From Pseudomonas kielensis (GTDB lineage Bacteria > Pseudomonadota > Gammaproteobacteria > Pseudomonadales > Pseudomonadaceae), in assembly GCF_014236655.1 (NCBI RefSeq), contig NZ_JACMYG010000019.1, positions 43,751 to 107,750 of the forward strand: a stretch of DNA of 64,000 nucleotides, given 5' to 3'. The translations under genes and the position numbers were made by a program. This document shows, one piece after another, positions 1 to 7,463 of the stretch. Within the stretch, counting starts at the first letter, position 1. Each line of letters opens with the position of its first letter. The notes below the pieces were generated by a model that saw nothing but the letters and a program-made list of their open reading frames with translations, had not been told where the DNA came from and did no database searches.

Positions 1-1
1 C

Positions 2-814
2 GAGCTGGTGTCGCGCCTGGCGTTCGAATTGCCGGCGGGCTGGAAAAGCATCGAGACGGCCTGGCCGCGCATCGGCAAGAACCGCTTTCGCATCGACAAC
101 GTTTCCCGACTGTTTGACCGGCCCACCGGCTGGATGCTCGCCGGCAACCTGGGAACGCGCCGGACCCGCCTGGGCGAGACCCAAGTCACGGTTGCCTCGC
201 CACGCGGGCAGGGCATGCGCCGCATGGACGTGCTGACCCTGCTGACGTTCGTCTGGCCGCAGGTACAGGCGCTGTACCCTCGGCACCCGGGCAAGCTGCT
301 GATCGTCGGCGCCACCGACCCGATGTGGCGCGGCAGCACCGCCGGGCACGAGTCAATCTACCTGCACAGCCGTCTGCCGTTGATCAGCGAAAGCGGCAAC
401 AGTCCGTTGCTGCGTGAGCTGGCGCAGATGTTTGCGCGGATCAGCGACGAAGAGCGCAGTGACTGGATCAGCGAAGGATTTGCCGAGTACTACGCCATCG
501 AACTGCTGCGCCGGGCTGGCGGCATGAGTGATGAGCGCTATCAGATGCTGGGAAACAACCTGGCCAAGGCCGGCCATGGGGTCAGCAGCCTGCGGGGCGA
601 ACAGGCCAACCCGGCCCAGGTGGCCAGGGCGGTATTGCTGATGCAGGAGTTGGATCGCGAGATTCGCCTGAAAACCCGCAACAAGCGCTCACTCGACGAC
701 ATGCTCCGCGGCGCCATGCACCTGGAGCGGGTCAGCACCCAGGAGTTCGTGGCACTGGCCGAAAGCATCATCGGCGAGCCCTCGAAGGTCCTGGGGAGCG
801 AGTTGTTGCACTAG
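2..814 (+). CDS. Partial gluzincin-like (M1/M61-like) protein with degenerate active site
   Basis: The reading frame is open to the left edge, so the true start lies outside the window; the GTG at position 8 is probably internal. About 270 residues are visible. The segment WISEGFAEYYA looks like the distal-glutamate helix of gluzincin peptidases (WLSEGFAEYY type). At the place where HExxH should stand, 16 residues before that glutamate, the sequence reads RELAQ: both zinc histidines are replaced by Arg and Gln while the Glu is kept. The protein is therefore probably a non-catalytic relative. It converges on the DUF2892 gene. Function unknown. Confidence 0.6.
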   Translation, partial: ELVSRLAFELPAGWKSIETAWPRIGKNRFRIDNVSRLFDRPTGWMLAGNLGTRRTRLGETQVTVASPRGQGMRRMDVLTLLTFVWPQVQALYPRHPGKLLIVGATDPMWRGSTAGHESIYLHSRLPLISESGNSPLLRELAQMFARISDEERSDWISEGFAEYYAIELLRRAGGMSDERYQMLGNNLAKAGHGVSSLRGEQANPAQVARAVLLMQELDREIRLKTRNKRSLDDMLRGAMHLERVSTQEFVALAESIIGEPSKVLGSELLH

Positions 815-832
815 CGCATGGGTCGCGGGGTT

Positions 833-1207
833 CTACGCCCCGGCCTTGGGTGACTTCAACGAGTCGTTAGCGGTCGCGGTGTGGGTCGCGGCCTCGGCAT
901 TGGCCTTGAGGGTTTTCAGGTCTTCACCGGCCCGTTCGATTTTCGCGCGGACGTTGTCCAGGTCCTGGCGGCTTTTTTCCAGGAAGCTTTTTGCCGAGCT
1001 ATGGCCGGTGATGCCCCGCGCCAGGGCGACGCCACCGAGCGCCACCTGGATCAGGCCGAACACGCCGCCACGGCGCAGGCCCTTGCCCACCATTACCACG
1101 CCACCCGCCAGCGAGCCGATACGCTCCCAGCCTTGCACATTTTGGGTCGGCTGGGTCTGGAAGGGAGTGGAGTTGATACGTTCTACGCGTTTGAGTTCGT
1201 TCATCAT
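833..1207 (-). CDS. DUF2892 (YgaP-like transmembrane domain) protein
   Basis: The protein is about 124 residues. The N-terminal half carries the DUF2892 pattern NVQGWERIGSLAGG followed by two short hydrophobic helices (residues ~25-65) typical of the YgaP transmembrane domain; the C-terminal half is a charged helix (KSRQDLDNVRAKIERAGEDL) likely to form a coiled coil. A longer reading would begin at a TTG at 1219, but that codon overlaps the ribosome binding site GAGGAG, which sits 4-7 bases before the tandem ATGs at 1207 and 1204, so the start is one of these ATGs. It follows the RNA methyltransferase gene on the same strand by about 75 bases. The role is unknown; a small inner-membrane protein is the safe description. 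Confidence 0.8.
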   Translation of the reverse strand: MMNELKRVERINSTPFQTQPTQNVQGWERIGSLAGGVVMVGKGLRRGGVFGLIQVALGGVALARGITGHSSAKSFLEKSRQDLDNVRAKIERAGEDLKTLKANAEAATHTATANDSLKSPKAGA

Positions 1208-1282
1208 CTGTCTCCTCAAGGGGCAATGGATACAAAACTGACTGCGCCAGGGCTCGAGTCGTTCCGTCGGGCGTGGGGCCGA

Positions 1283-1753
1283 TCAGCGGAATTTTGGTCC
1301 GGAGCGGGTATTCAGGCCCTTGGCCATGCGGTCGTACAGCACCACGTTGACGGTGGCAGCCAGGTTCATGCAGCCGGTGGTGGGAATGTAGACCACGTCT
1401 TCGCACCAGTCGCGGATCTCTTTGTCCAGCGACCCGTCTTCGGGGCCGAAGATGTACAGCGCGCGGTCCGGGTGGGTGTACTCGGGCAGCGAGCGGGCGC
1501 CTTCCACCAGTTCGACCGCAACCGGGACGCAGCCCAGCGGGAGGATTTTTTTCAGGTCGTCGATGCCGATCAGCGGAATGTCGTAGTGCACGCGCTTGGT
1601 GTCGGTGACGAAGTCGGCGGCGCGTTCATAGCGCTTGCCGGTGTAGAACACCGACGCCACGCCATAACAGCCAGCGGCGCGCATCACCGAGCCAACGTTC
1701 TCCGGTGATTTGGGGTTATACAAACCAATGCAGCTGTACCGTTTGTCTGCCAC
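1283..1753 (-). CDS. TrmH-family (SPOUT) RNA 2'-O-methyltransferase
   Basis: The protein is about 156 residues, a SpoU/TrmH fold lacking an extra RNA-binding domain. The N-terminal motif NPKSPENVGSVMRAAGCYG corresponds to SPOUT motif 1 (N..N.G...R), IFGPEDGSL to motif 2, and IPTTGCMNLAATVNVVLYD to motif 3 with the knot; S-adenosylmethionine binds in the knot. The substrate RNA cannot be told from sequence. An in-frame ATG at 1846 would give 187 residues, but a TATAAT box at 1784-1789 lies inside that extension, so I prefer the GTG at 1753, with GAAGG about ten bases upstream. Confidence 0.85.
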   Translation of the reverse strand: MADKRYSCIGLYNPKSPENVGSVMRAAGCYGVASVFYTGKRYERAADFVTDTKRVHYDIPLIGIDDLKKILPLGCVPVAVELVEGARSLPEYTHPDRALYIFGPEDGSLDKEIRDWCEDVVYIPTTGCMNLAATVNVVLYDRMAKGLNTRSGPKFR

Positions 1754-1783
1754 GAGCGGGGTGCCTTCGGGAAAAAGAGGGCG

Positions 1784-1789
1784 ATTATA
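1784..1789 (-). promoter_or_regulatory. -10 box (TATAAT) of the TrmH-family gene
   Basis: A perfect TATAAT is read on the minus strand 31 bases before the GTG at 1753. Transcription would start near 1777, giving a leader of about 24 bases. This argues against the longer reading that starts at 1846. Confidence 0.55.
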
Positions 1790-1843
1790 CGGGGAATGGG
1801 GGAGGGTGTCTGATTTGCGGATTGCTGGTGTTTGCGGCATCAC

Positions 1844-1874
1844 CATCGCGAGCAGACGGAGCGCTGCTCGCGAT
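1844..1874. repeat. REP-type hairpin (ATCGCGAGCAG arms)
   Basis: Arms ATCGCGAGCAG (1844-1854) and CTGCTCGCGAT (1864-1874) form a perfect 11-bp inverted repeat. The core GCGAGCAG is the same as in the REP copies near 36.5, 50.9 and 57.1 kb. It lies in the gap between yajD and the methyltransferase gene, where it could also act as a transcript-end hairpin. Confidence 0.7.
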
Positions 1875-1886
1875 GAAGCAACCTTT

Positions 1887-2258
1887 TCAATCGTCTTTTT
1901 TCATCAACCCAGCCAGCGCGGCAAACGGGTTGTGGGTCGCCTTGGCGATTTTCGGGGTGCTCAGGGAGCCTTCGCTGAAGTACTGCTGGTCGGTGTAGCG
2001 CGAGTGTTCGTTGTCGTGGCAATACAGGCACAACAGCTCCCAGTTGGAACCGTCCTGCGGGTTGTTGTCGTGGTTGTGGTCGCGGTGGTGCACGGTCAGC
2101 TCGCTCAGGCGCTTGCCAGAGAACTCGCGGGTGCAGCGCCCGCAGACGTGCGGATACATCTTGAGGGCCTTGTCGCGGTAACCCATTTCCTTGTCGCGCT
2201 GGTTGTCAGCGAGGATTCGGTCCAGTTTCGAGGTGTTGGTTGGGGTGGACGAACTCAT
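1887..2258 (-). CDS. yajD: YajD-type HNH nuclease domain protein
   Basis: The protein has 123 residues, close to the YajD family length. Two Cys pairs (CGRC near residue 39 and CLYC near residue 77) flank the HNH core LTVHHRDHNHDNNPQDGSNW, giving a zinc-stabilised beta-beta-alpha metal finger; HH and the following Asn/His are the usual catalytic and metal ligands. Its nucleic acid target is not established. It follows the spermidine-synthase-like gene on the same strand by about 48 bases and may be cotranscribed. Confidence 0.88.
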   Translation of the reverse strand: MSSSTPTNTSKLDRILADNQRDKEMGYRDKALKMYPHVCGRCTREFSGKRLSELTVHHRDHNHDNNPQDGSNWELLCLYCHDNEHSRYTDQQYFSEGSLSTPKIAKATHNPFAALAGLMKKDD

Positions 2259-2306
2259 GGGTTCACCTTTGTAGAAGACGAATGACGGTTATCAGCAGAG
2301 TTTAGC

Positions 2307-2993
2307 TCAGCCCTTGAGCTTCTCGGCAATCCAGATGGTGTGGCGTGTGCCCTTGTTGCCATGGGCGAACACCTGCACCTCTTCGGCCTTGAAGCCGGCT
2401 TTTTTCAGTTTGTCGGAAAACTGCCGGTCGGCACTGGCCGACCACACGGCCAGCACGCCCTTGGGGCGCAGGGCCTTGGCGCAGGCGGCCAGGCCACCGG
2501 CGGAGTACAGCCAGCTGTTGGCTTTCTGGGTCAGGCCTTCGGGGCCGTTGTCGACGTCGAGCATGATCGCGTCGAAGCCCTGGGGTTCGGCCTGCAGGAC
2601 CTTGGCCACGTCTTCCATGCGGATCACTGTGCGCGGGTCCAGTAGCGGCTTGCCGGCTTTCTCGCCCAGCGGGCCACGGTTCCACTCCACCACCCCCGGC
2701 ACCAGCTCGGCGACCACCACTTGCGCACTCTTGCCCAGGTGCTTGAGCGCCGAGGCGAGGGTGAAGCCCATGCCCAGGCCGCCGATCAGCACACGTGAGT
2801 TCGGTCGACCGGCGACTTTGCGGCAGGGAATCTCTGCCAGGGCATCTTCAGAGCCGTGCATGCGGGTGTTCATCAGTTGCCCGCCATCGCCGCCCTGGAT
2901 CTTGATGACGAAATCTTCGCCGTACTCGAACAGGCACAGGGCTCCGCCGTTTTCGGGGATTGGGGTGGTGTCGAGCAGAACGAAACGTTTCAT
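2307..2993 (-). CDS. Spermidine synthase-like class I methyltransferase-fold protein
   Basis: From the ATG at 2993 (MKRFVLLD) the protein is 228 residues. A Rossmann fold is visible: glycine motif VLIGGLGMGFT around residue 72, an acidic residue in VVVAELVPGVVEWN, and MLDVDNGPEGL around residue 145, where the family binds (decarboxylated) SAM. These match the spermidine synthase-like family, but the N-terminal beta-strand domain and polyamine-site residues of true SpeE are not evident, so the substrate is unknown. An upstream reading to 3065 adds 24 residues without family support. Confidence 0.75.
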   Translation of the reverse strand: MKRFVLLDTTPIPENGGALCLFEYGEDFVIKIQGGDGGQLMNTRMHGSEDALAEIPCRKVAGRPNSRVLIGGLGMGFTLASALKHLGKSAQVVVAELVPGVVEWNRGPLGEKAGKPLLDPRTVIRMEDVAKVLQAEPQGFDAIMLDVDNGPEGLTQKANSWLYSAGGLAACAKALRPKGVLAVWSASADRQFSDKLKKAGFKAEEVQVFAHGNKGTRHTIWIAEKLKG

Positions 2994-3086
2994 GGGAATC
3001 TCATTGGGAAAACTGGCATTGATCAGGGCATTCTTGCGCGGTTGGGAGTAGCCTTGAAGCATCAAGCAAGGGCAATGGAGCCATTG

Positions 3087-3377
3087 ATGAAGCGCACCAT
3101 TCTAACGGTCATTGTGCTGGCCGCGCTCTCGATTAGTGCGGGTCACGCGCAAGAGTTGCAGGCAATCCCGGTCACACCTTCGGCGGCTCCCGGCTCACCC
3201 GGCACCGCAACCCCCACGCCCTACCCACAGATCACCCCCACGCCAGTGCCCAAGGCCGGCAGTGGCAGCAGCCGTGAGCTACTGCTGCCGCCTATCGAAA
3301 AGCCCAATCCACCCAAGGACCAGACCTTGCCGGGGCTGGAACCAACCCCGGCAAAGAGCAAGACCCCGGGCGGTTGA
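3087..3377 (+). CDS. Small secreted Pro/Thr-rich protein
   Basis: A protein of 96 residues. Residues 1-21 (MKRTILTVIVLAALSISAGHA) form a clear Sec signal peptide ending in GHA. The mature part is disordered in composition: repeats of TPxPxP type (TPTPYPQITPTPVP), then SRELLLPPIEKPNPP. An upstream ATG at 3075 is possible, but GGAG sits seven bases before 3087. It is divergent from the spermidine-synthase-like gene and converges on oligopeptidase B with only 17 bases between stops. Family not recognised; probably a periplasmic linker-like or wall-associated peptide. Confidence 0.65.
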   Translation: MKRTILTVIVLAALSISAGHAQELQAIPVTPSAAPGSPGTATPTPYPQITPTPVPKAGSGSSRELLLPPIEKPNPPKDQTLPGLEPTPAKSKTPGG

Positions 3378-3394
3378 AACGCCGATAGGGCGTC

Positions 3395-5449
3395 TCAGGC
3401 GATCCCCAATACCTTGAACACAAAGGCGTATTCCAGGGCCACGTCGCGCAGGCCCTGGTAGCGCCCGCTCATGCCGCCGTGCCCGGCACCCAGTTCGGTC
3501 TTGAGCAGCAACAGGTTGTCGTCGGTCTTGGTCACCCGCAGTTTCGCCACCCACTTGGCCGCTTCCCAGTACTGCACGCGGCTGTCGTTGTAGCCGGCGA
3601 TCACCAGGGTTGCCGGGTAAGCTTGCGCGCGGACGTTTTCGTAAGGGGCGTAGGCCTTGATCCGTGCATGGACCTCGGGCTCCTGCGGGTTGCCCCACTC
3701 GTCGTATTCGGTGACGGTCAGCGGCAGGTCCGGGTCGAGCATGGTGTTGAGCACGTCGACAAAGGGCACTTCGGCAATGGCCGCGGCGAACAGCTCCGGG
3801 CGCTGGTTGAGCACCGCGCCGATCAGCAGGCCGCCGGCGCTGCCACCGCTGATCGCCAGTTGCGCCGCGCTGGTGAAGCCGTGGGCGATCAGGTGTTCGG
3901 CGCAGGCGATGAAGTCATCGAAGCTGTTCTGCTTGTGTTCCTGCTTGCCGGCGCGGTACCAGGCCTCGCCCAGCTCACCGCCGCCGCGCACATGGGCGAT
4001 GGCAAAGGCCACGCCACGGTCGAGCAGGCTCAGGCGCGCATGGGAGAACCACGGGTCGAGGCTTTCACCGTAGGCACCGTAGCCATAGAGGTAGAGCGGG
4101 GTCGGCTGACCGAGCATCTCCCGCTTGACCACCAGGCTGATCGGCACCTGGGTGCCATCCGGGGCCGTCGCCCACAGGCGCTGGCTGACGTAGGCGTCGG
4201 CATCGAATGGGCCGAGCACCGGGGTTTCCTTGAGGACTTGCTGCGCGCCGCTGGCCAGTTCCAGCTGCCGGACCTGGGCCGGACGATTCAGCGCTTCATA
4301 ACGCAGGCGGATTCTGTCGCTGACAAACTCCAGGCTGTTCTGCACATACAGGCTGTAGGCCGCGTCCGGCAGTTGCACGCGATACGTCGGCAGGCCCTGT
4401 GGGTGCACCTCGATTATCGGCAAGCCGCCGATCCGCAGGCTCAGGGTCATGGCGCTGGCGTTCAGGCTCAGGCCTTCGAACATCACCTCGTCACTGTGGG
4501 GGATCAGGTTCTGCCACTGGGACTCGCTCGGCACTCGCCCGGTGTCCGGGGCCTGGTACAGGGCGAAGTTGATGCCATCGCGGTTGGTGCGGATCAGCCA
4601 GCTCCATTGGCCGTCGAGCAGGCCATGGTCGACGTCGTATTCATGGTCTTCGACCCGCGGCGCCAGGCAGCTGAAGGCTTGCTGCGGCTGCGATGCGTCG
4701 AGAGCCCAGACTTCACTGGTGGTCTTGCTGCCCAGCGACAGCAGCAATTGGCGCTCGGAGCTGGCGCGGTAGCAGTGCAGGAAAAAACGCCCGTCCGGCT
4801 CATGGAACACTTCTTCGGCGGCGGTGCCGTCCAGGCGGTAGCGGTACAGCTTGTGCGGGCGATGGGTGTCGTCGAGCTCGGCGAAAAACAGCGTCAGGCT
4901 GTCGTTGGCCCAGGTCATGCTGCCGTCGCAGTCCTCGAACGCAAGCTCGCTGACCTTGCCGCTGGCCAGTTCCTTGACGAACAGGGTGTAAACCTCCTCG
5001 CCCGTGGTGTCCAGGCTGTAGGCCAGGCGCTGGTGGTCGGGGCTGATGCTGAAGGCACCCAGGGAGAAAAAGCCGCCATTGGCCAGCACGTTGGGGTCCA
5101 GCAGCAACTCTTCGGCGCTTTCATCGACCTGCAGGCCGTCATCGGCCGGGCGCGGGCAGCGGTAATGCCGGGCGTACTCGTCACCGGCGGTGGTGCGGGT
5201 GTAGTACAGGTACGGACCCCAAGGGGAGGGCAGCGACAGGTCGGTTTCCAGAATCCGTCCCTTGATTTCGTTGAACAGGTTTTCCCGCAGCTCAGCCTGG
5301 TCGGCCAGCATGGCCTCCTGGTAGGCGTTTTCGGCCTTGAGGTAGTCGAGCACGGGCGCCGTGTCCCGTTCCTGCAGCCAGGCGTACGGGTCATTCCCGT
5401 CGGCCTTGTGGGCAATCGGGGCGCTGCTGGCGTGGGCGGAGTGGGGCAT
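3395..5449 (-). CDS. ptrB: Oligopeptidase B (prolyl oligopeptidase family S9A)
   Basis: A protein of 684 residues from MPHSAH. An N-terminal seven-blade beta-propeller (~75-400) precedes an alpha/beta hydrolase domain. The nucleophile Ser537 sits in GGSAGG, Asp622 in GYNDSRV and His657 in GAGHGGMSGR, spaced as in E. coli PtrB, and YGAYGESLDPWFS is the conserved domain-entry motif. The enzyme cleaves short peptides after Arg/Lys in the cytoplasm. The ATG at 5485 would add 12 residues; GAGAA upstream of 5449 supports the shorter form. It is divergent from the membrane protein gene at 5550. Confidence 0.92.
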   Translation of the reverse strand: MPHSAHASSAPIAHKADGNDPYAWLQERDTAPVLDYLKAENAYQEAMLADQAELRENLFNEIKGRILETDLSLPSPWGPYLYYTRTTAGDEYARHYRCPRPADDGLQVDESAEELLLDPNVLANGGFFSLGAFSISPDHQRLAYSLDTTGEEVYTLFVKELASGKVSELAFEDCDGSMTWANDSLTLFFAELDDTHRPHKLYRYRLDGTAAEEVFHEPDGRFFLHCYRASSERQLLLSLGSKTTSEVWALDASQPQQAFSCLAPRVEDHEYDVDHGLLDGQWSWLIRTNRDGINFALYQAPDTGRVPSESQWQNLIPHSDEVMFEGLSLNASAMTLSLRIGGLPIIEVHPQGLPTYRVQLPDAAYSLYVQNSLEFVSDRIRLRYEALNRPAQVRQLELASGAQQVLKETPVLGPFDADAYVSQRLWATAPDGTQVPISLVVKREMLGQPTPLYLYGYGAYGESLDPWFSHARLSLLDRGVAFAIAHVRGGGELGEAWYRAGKQEHKQNSFDDFIACAEHLIAHGFTSAAQLAISGGSAGGLLIGAVLNQRPELFAAAIAEVPFVDVLNTMLDPDLPLTVTEYDEWGNPQEPEVHARIKAYAPYENVRAQAYPATLVIAGYNDSRVQYWEAAKWVAKLRVTKTDDNLLLLKTELGAGHGGMSGRYQGLRDVALEYAFVFKVLGIA

Positions 5450-5549
5450 GGGCGGTTCTCGACGAGTGTGCAAAAAGGGCTTCACGGACAGCGTTGCAGC
5501 CTGATCAGTGAAAAGCCGTTATCATAAGCGCCTCTTTGCCTGCCATGCC

Positions 5550-6047
5550 ATGGACACCATGACCGAGAACGACTATCTGATCGCTTGGGGCCTTTACGCC
5601 TTTGCCGCTTTGGGCTGCCTGTTGGTGTGGATGCGCATGACCCGCTGGATGTGGCGCTACCTGCGTGAGCCGCTGCGCCTGATCGTGGCGGTGCTGCTGT
5701 TCAGCCCGACCATCATCGACCCGGTAAAGGAAAAATTCGCCCCGGCCATCGCCATTACCGCCCTGGACCTGCTGTTCAAGGTCGGCAACAACGCCTGGCG
5801 CGCGATCTCCGACCTGTTCATGTACGGCATCATCGCCCTCGGGTTGTACCTGGTGTTCGTGCTGATCCGCCTGCCGATCGAACGTGCCGCCAAGGCGCGC
5901 AAGCAGCAGTCCGCTGCCGCCCAGGCCGCGGCCCAGGCGGCTGATCCCGATGACGACCAACCCTTCGGCGGGGCGGGTGATGATCGTTATGGTCGCCCCC
6001 CTGTGCCGAGCAATCCCCAGCGTTCGCGAGTCGAACCCCGTCTCTGA
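5550..6047 (+). CDS. Conserved membrane protein of unknown function
   Basis: About 165 residues from the ATG at 5550 (MDTMTENDYL); an ATG three codons later is equally possible. Hydrophobic segments lie at roughly residues 10-28, 42-60 and 88-112, and the tail is a polar Ala/Gln/Asp-rich region (AAAQAAAQAADPDDDQ) that is probably cytoplasmic and disordered. Family not recognised. It begins a plus-strand run with the glutamine amidotransferase and the DUF2937 gene, with short gaps, which suggests one transcript. Confidence 0.7.
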   Translation: MDTMTENDYLIAWGLYAFAALGCLLVWMRMTRWMWRYLREPLRLIVAVLLFSPTIIDPVKEKFAPAIAITALDLLFKVGNNAWRAISDLFMYGIIALGLYLVFVLIRLPIERAAKARKQQSAAAQAAAQAADPDDDQPFGGAGDDRYGRPPVPSNPQRSRVEPRL

Positions 6048-6076
6048 CAGCCCTGCATTGAAGCGAGAGTCCCGGC

Positions 6077-6853
6077 ATGTGTGAGTTATTGGGCATGAGC
6101 GCCAATGTCCCGACCGATATCGTGTTCAGCTTCACCGGGCTGATGCAGCGCGGCGGGCGCACCGGTCCGCACCGCGATGGCTGGGGCATCGCCTTTTACG
6201 AAGGCCGTGGCCTGCGTCTGTTCCAGGACCCGGCGGCGAGTTGTGATTCGCAGGTCGCGCAACTGGTGCAGCGTTATCCGATCAAGAGCGAAGTGGTGAT
6301 CGGCCATATCCGCCAGGCCAACGTCGGCAAGGTCTGCCTGTCCAACACCCACCCGTTCGTGCGTGAGTTGTGGGGGCGCAACTGGTGTTTTGCCCATAAC
6401 GGCCAGCTCGCCGAGTTCCAGCCGACGGCCAGTTTTTATCGGCCGGTGGGCGATACCGACAGCGAAGCGGCGTTCTGCGATTTGCTCAACCGCGTGCGCG
6501 AGGCCTTCCCCGAGCCGGTGGAGGTCGAGCAGTTGCTGCCCAGCCTGGTGGCCGCTTGCGCCGAGTACCGCAGCAAGGGCGTGTTCAACTGCCTGCTGAG
6601 CGACGGTGACTGGCTGTTCTGCTATTGCTCCACCAAGCTGGCACAGATCACCCGCCGCGCCCCTTTTGGCCCGGCGCGCCTGAAGGACGTGGACGTGATC
6701 GTCGACTTCCAGGCCGAGACCACCCCCAATGATGTGGTGACCGTGATCGCCACCGAACCGTTGACCGAAAACGAAACCTGGACCCGCTACGAACCGGGCC
6801 AATGGAGCCTGTGGCGGCGCGGCGAATGCGTCAGCCACGGCCAGACCGAATAG
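6077..6853 (+). CDS. yafJ: Class II glutamine amidotransferase (YafJ-type)
   Basis: A protein of 258 residues starting MCELLGMSAN. Cys2 becomes the N-terminal nucleophile after Met removal, as in Ntn-type glutaminase domains; RTGPHRDGWGIAFYEG and HIRQANVGKVCLSNTHPF are the oxyanion and glutamine-binding segments, and CFAHNGQL the conserved NG. There is no synthase domain, so it is a stand-alone glutaminase domain like E. coli YafJ whose acceptor is unknown. It sits 29 bases after the membrane protein gene and 12 bases before the DUF2937 gene. Confidence 0.88.
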   Translation: MCELLGMSANVPTDIVFSFTGLMQRGGRTGPHRDGWGIAFYEGRGLRLFQDPAASCDSQVAQLVQRYPIKSEVVIGHIRQANVGKVCLSNTHPFVRELWGRNWCFAHNGQLAEFQPTASFYRPVGDTDSEAAFCDLLNRVREAFPEPVEVEQLLPSLVAACAEYRSKGVFNCLLSDGDWLFCYCSTKLAQITRRAPFGPARLKDVDVIVDFQAETTPNDVVTVIATEPLTENETWTRYEPGQWSLWRRGECVSHGQTE

Positions 6854-6865
6854 GGATCCGCCGCT

Positions 6866-7408
6866 ATGTTGCTCAGTTATGTGCGTCTGGTGTTGTTTGC
6901 CATCGGCCTGTTGGTGGGCGTCCAGGTGCCAGGTTTCATCAATGACTACGCCAAGCGGGTCGAAGCCCACCTGATCGAGTCGCAGACCGGCCTGCAGGGG
7001 TTCCAGAACACTGCCGAGCAGTTCTTCAAGGGCGACCTGCAAGCGCTGGTGGCCCACTACCGCGCCAGCGAAGACCCGATCTTTCGCAGCGACGCCGACA
7101 GCCTGAACACCTTGCTCACCCGCCAGGTGGCGTTGGACAAGCAATTCCAGGCCATGCAAGGCCCGTGGTACATCCGCGTCCTGCAAGTGGCGCTGGCGGC
7201 CGACCCGGACATTCGCAAGGAGACCTGGAACGGCTACAGCTACCAGATCCTGCTGACCCCCGAAGCCATGGCCTGGGGCCTGGGCGGGGCGATGTTGCTG
7301 TCGTTCGGCCTGGAATGCCTGTTCCGCCTGATCGACTGGGTGGTGCTGGGCGGCAAGCGCCTGCGCCAGAGCCGGCCGATCGAAGAGCGGGATTTGCGCG
7401 GGCTGTAA
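6866..7408 (+). CDS. DUF2937 family membrane protein
   Basis: A protein of 180 residues. A first membrane helix (LVLFAIGLLVGVQVPGFIN) is followed by a soluble helical stretch of about 110 residues (VEAHLIESQTGLQGFQNTAEQFF) and a second hydrophobic segment (MAWGLGGAMLLSFGLECLF). This helix-loop-helix layout fits the DUF2937 family, whose role is not known. It is the last gene of the plus-strand run, followed by a strong hairpin. Confidence 0.78.
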   Translation: MLLSYVRLVLFAIGLLVGVQVPGFINDYAKRVEAHLIESQTGLQGFQNTAEQFFKGDLQALVAHYRASEDPIFRSDADSLNTLLTRQVALDKQFQAMQGPWYIRVLQVALAADPDIRKETWNGYSYQILLTPEAMAWGLGGAMLLSFGLECLFRLIDWVVLGGKRLRQSRPIEERDLRGL

Positions 7409-7426
7409 TGCCGAAGTCAAACCGAT

Positions 7427-7458
7427 CGCCCGCGCAGGAAACCGTTCCTGTGCGGGCG
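7427..7458. terminator. Bidirectional stem-loop between convergent genes
   Basis: Arms CGCCCGCGCAGGAA and TTCCTGTGCGGGCG (14 pairs, one mismatch-like G/T) enclose the loop ACCG. It lies between the DUF2937 stop and the TonB receptor stop, placed to end both transcripts. No long T-run follows, so termination efficiency is uncertain. Confidence 0.65.
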
Positions 7459-7463
7459 AAGGT

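Noticed and set aside
3479..5527. Plus-strand ORF of 682 codons over ptrB
   Set aside because: Oligopeptidase B triad is intact on the other strand; antisense shadow.
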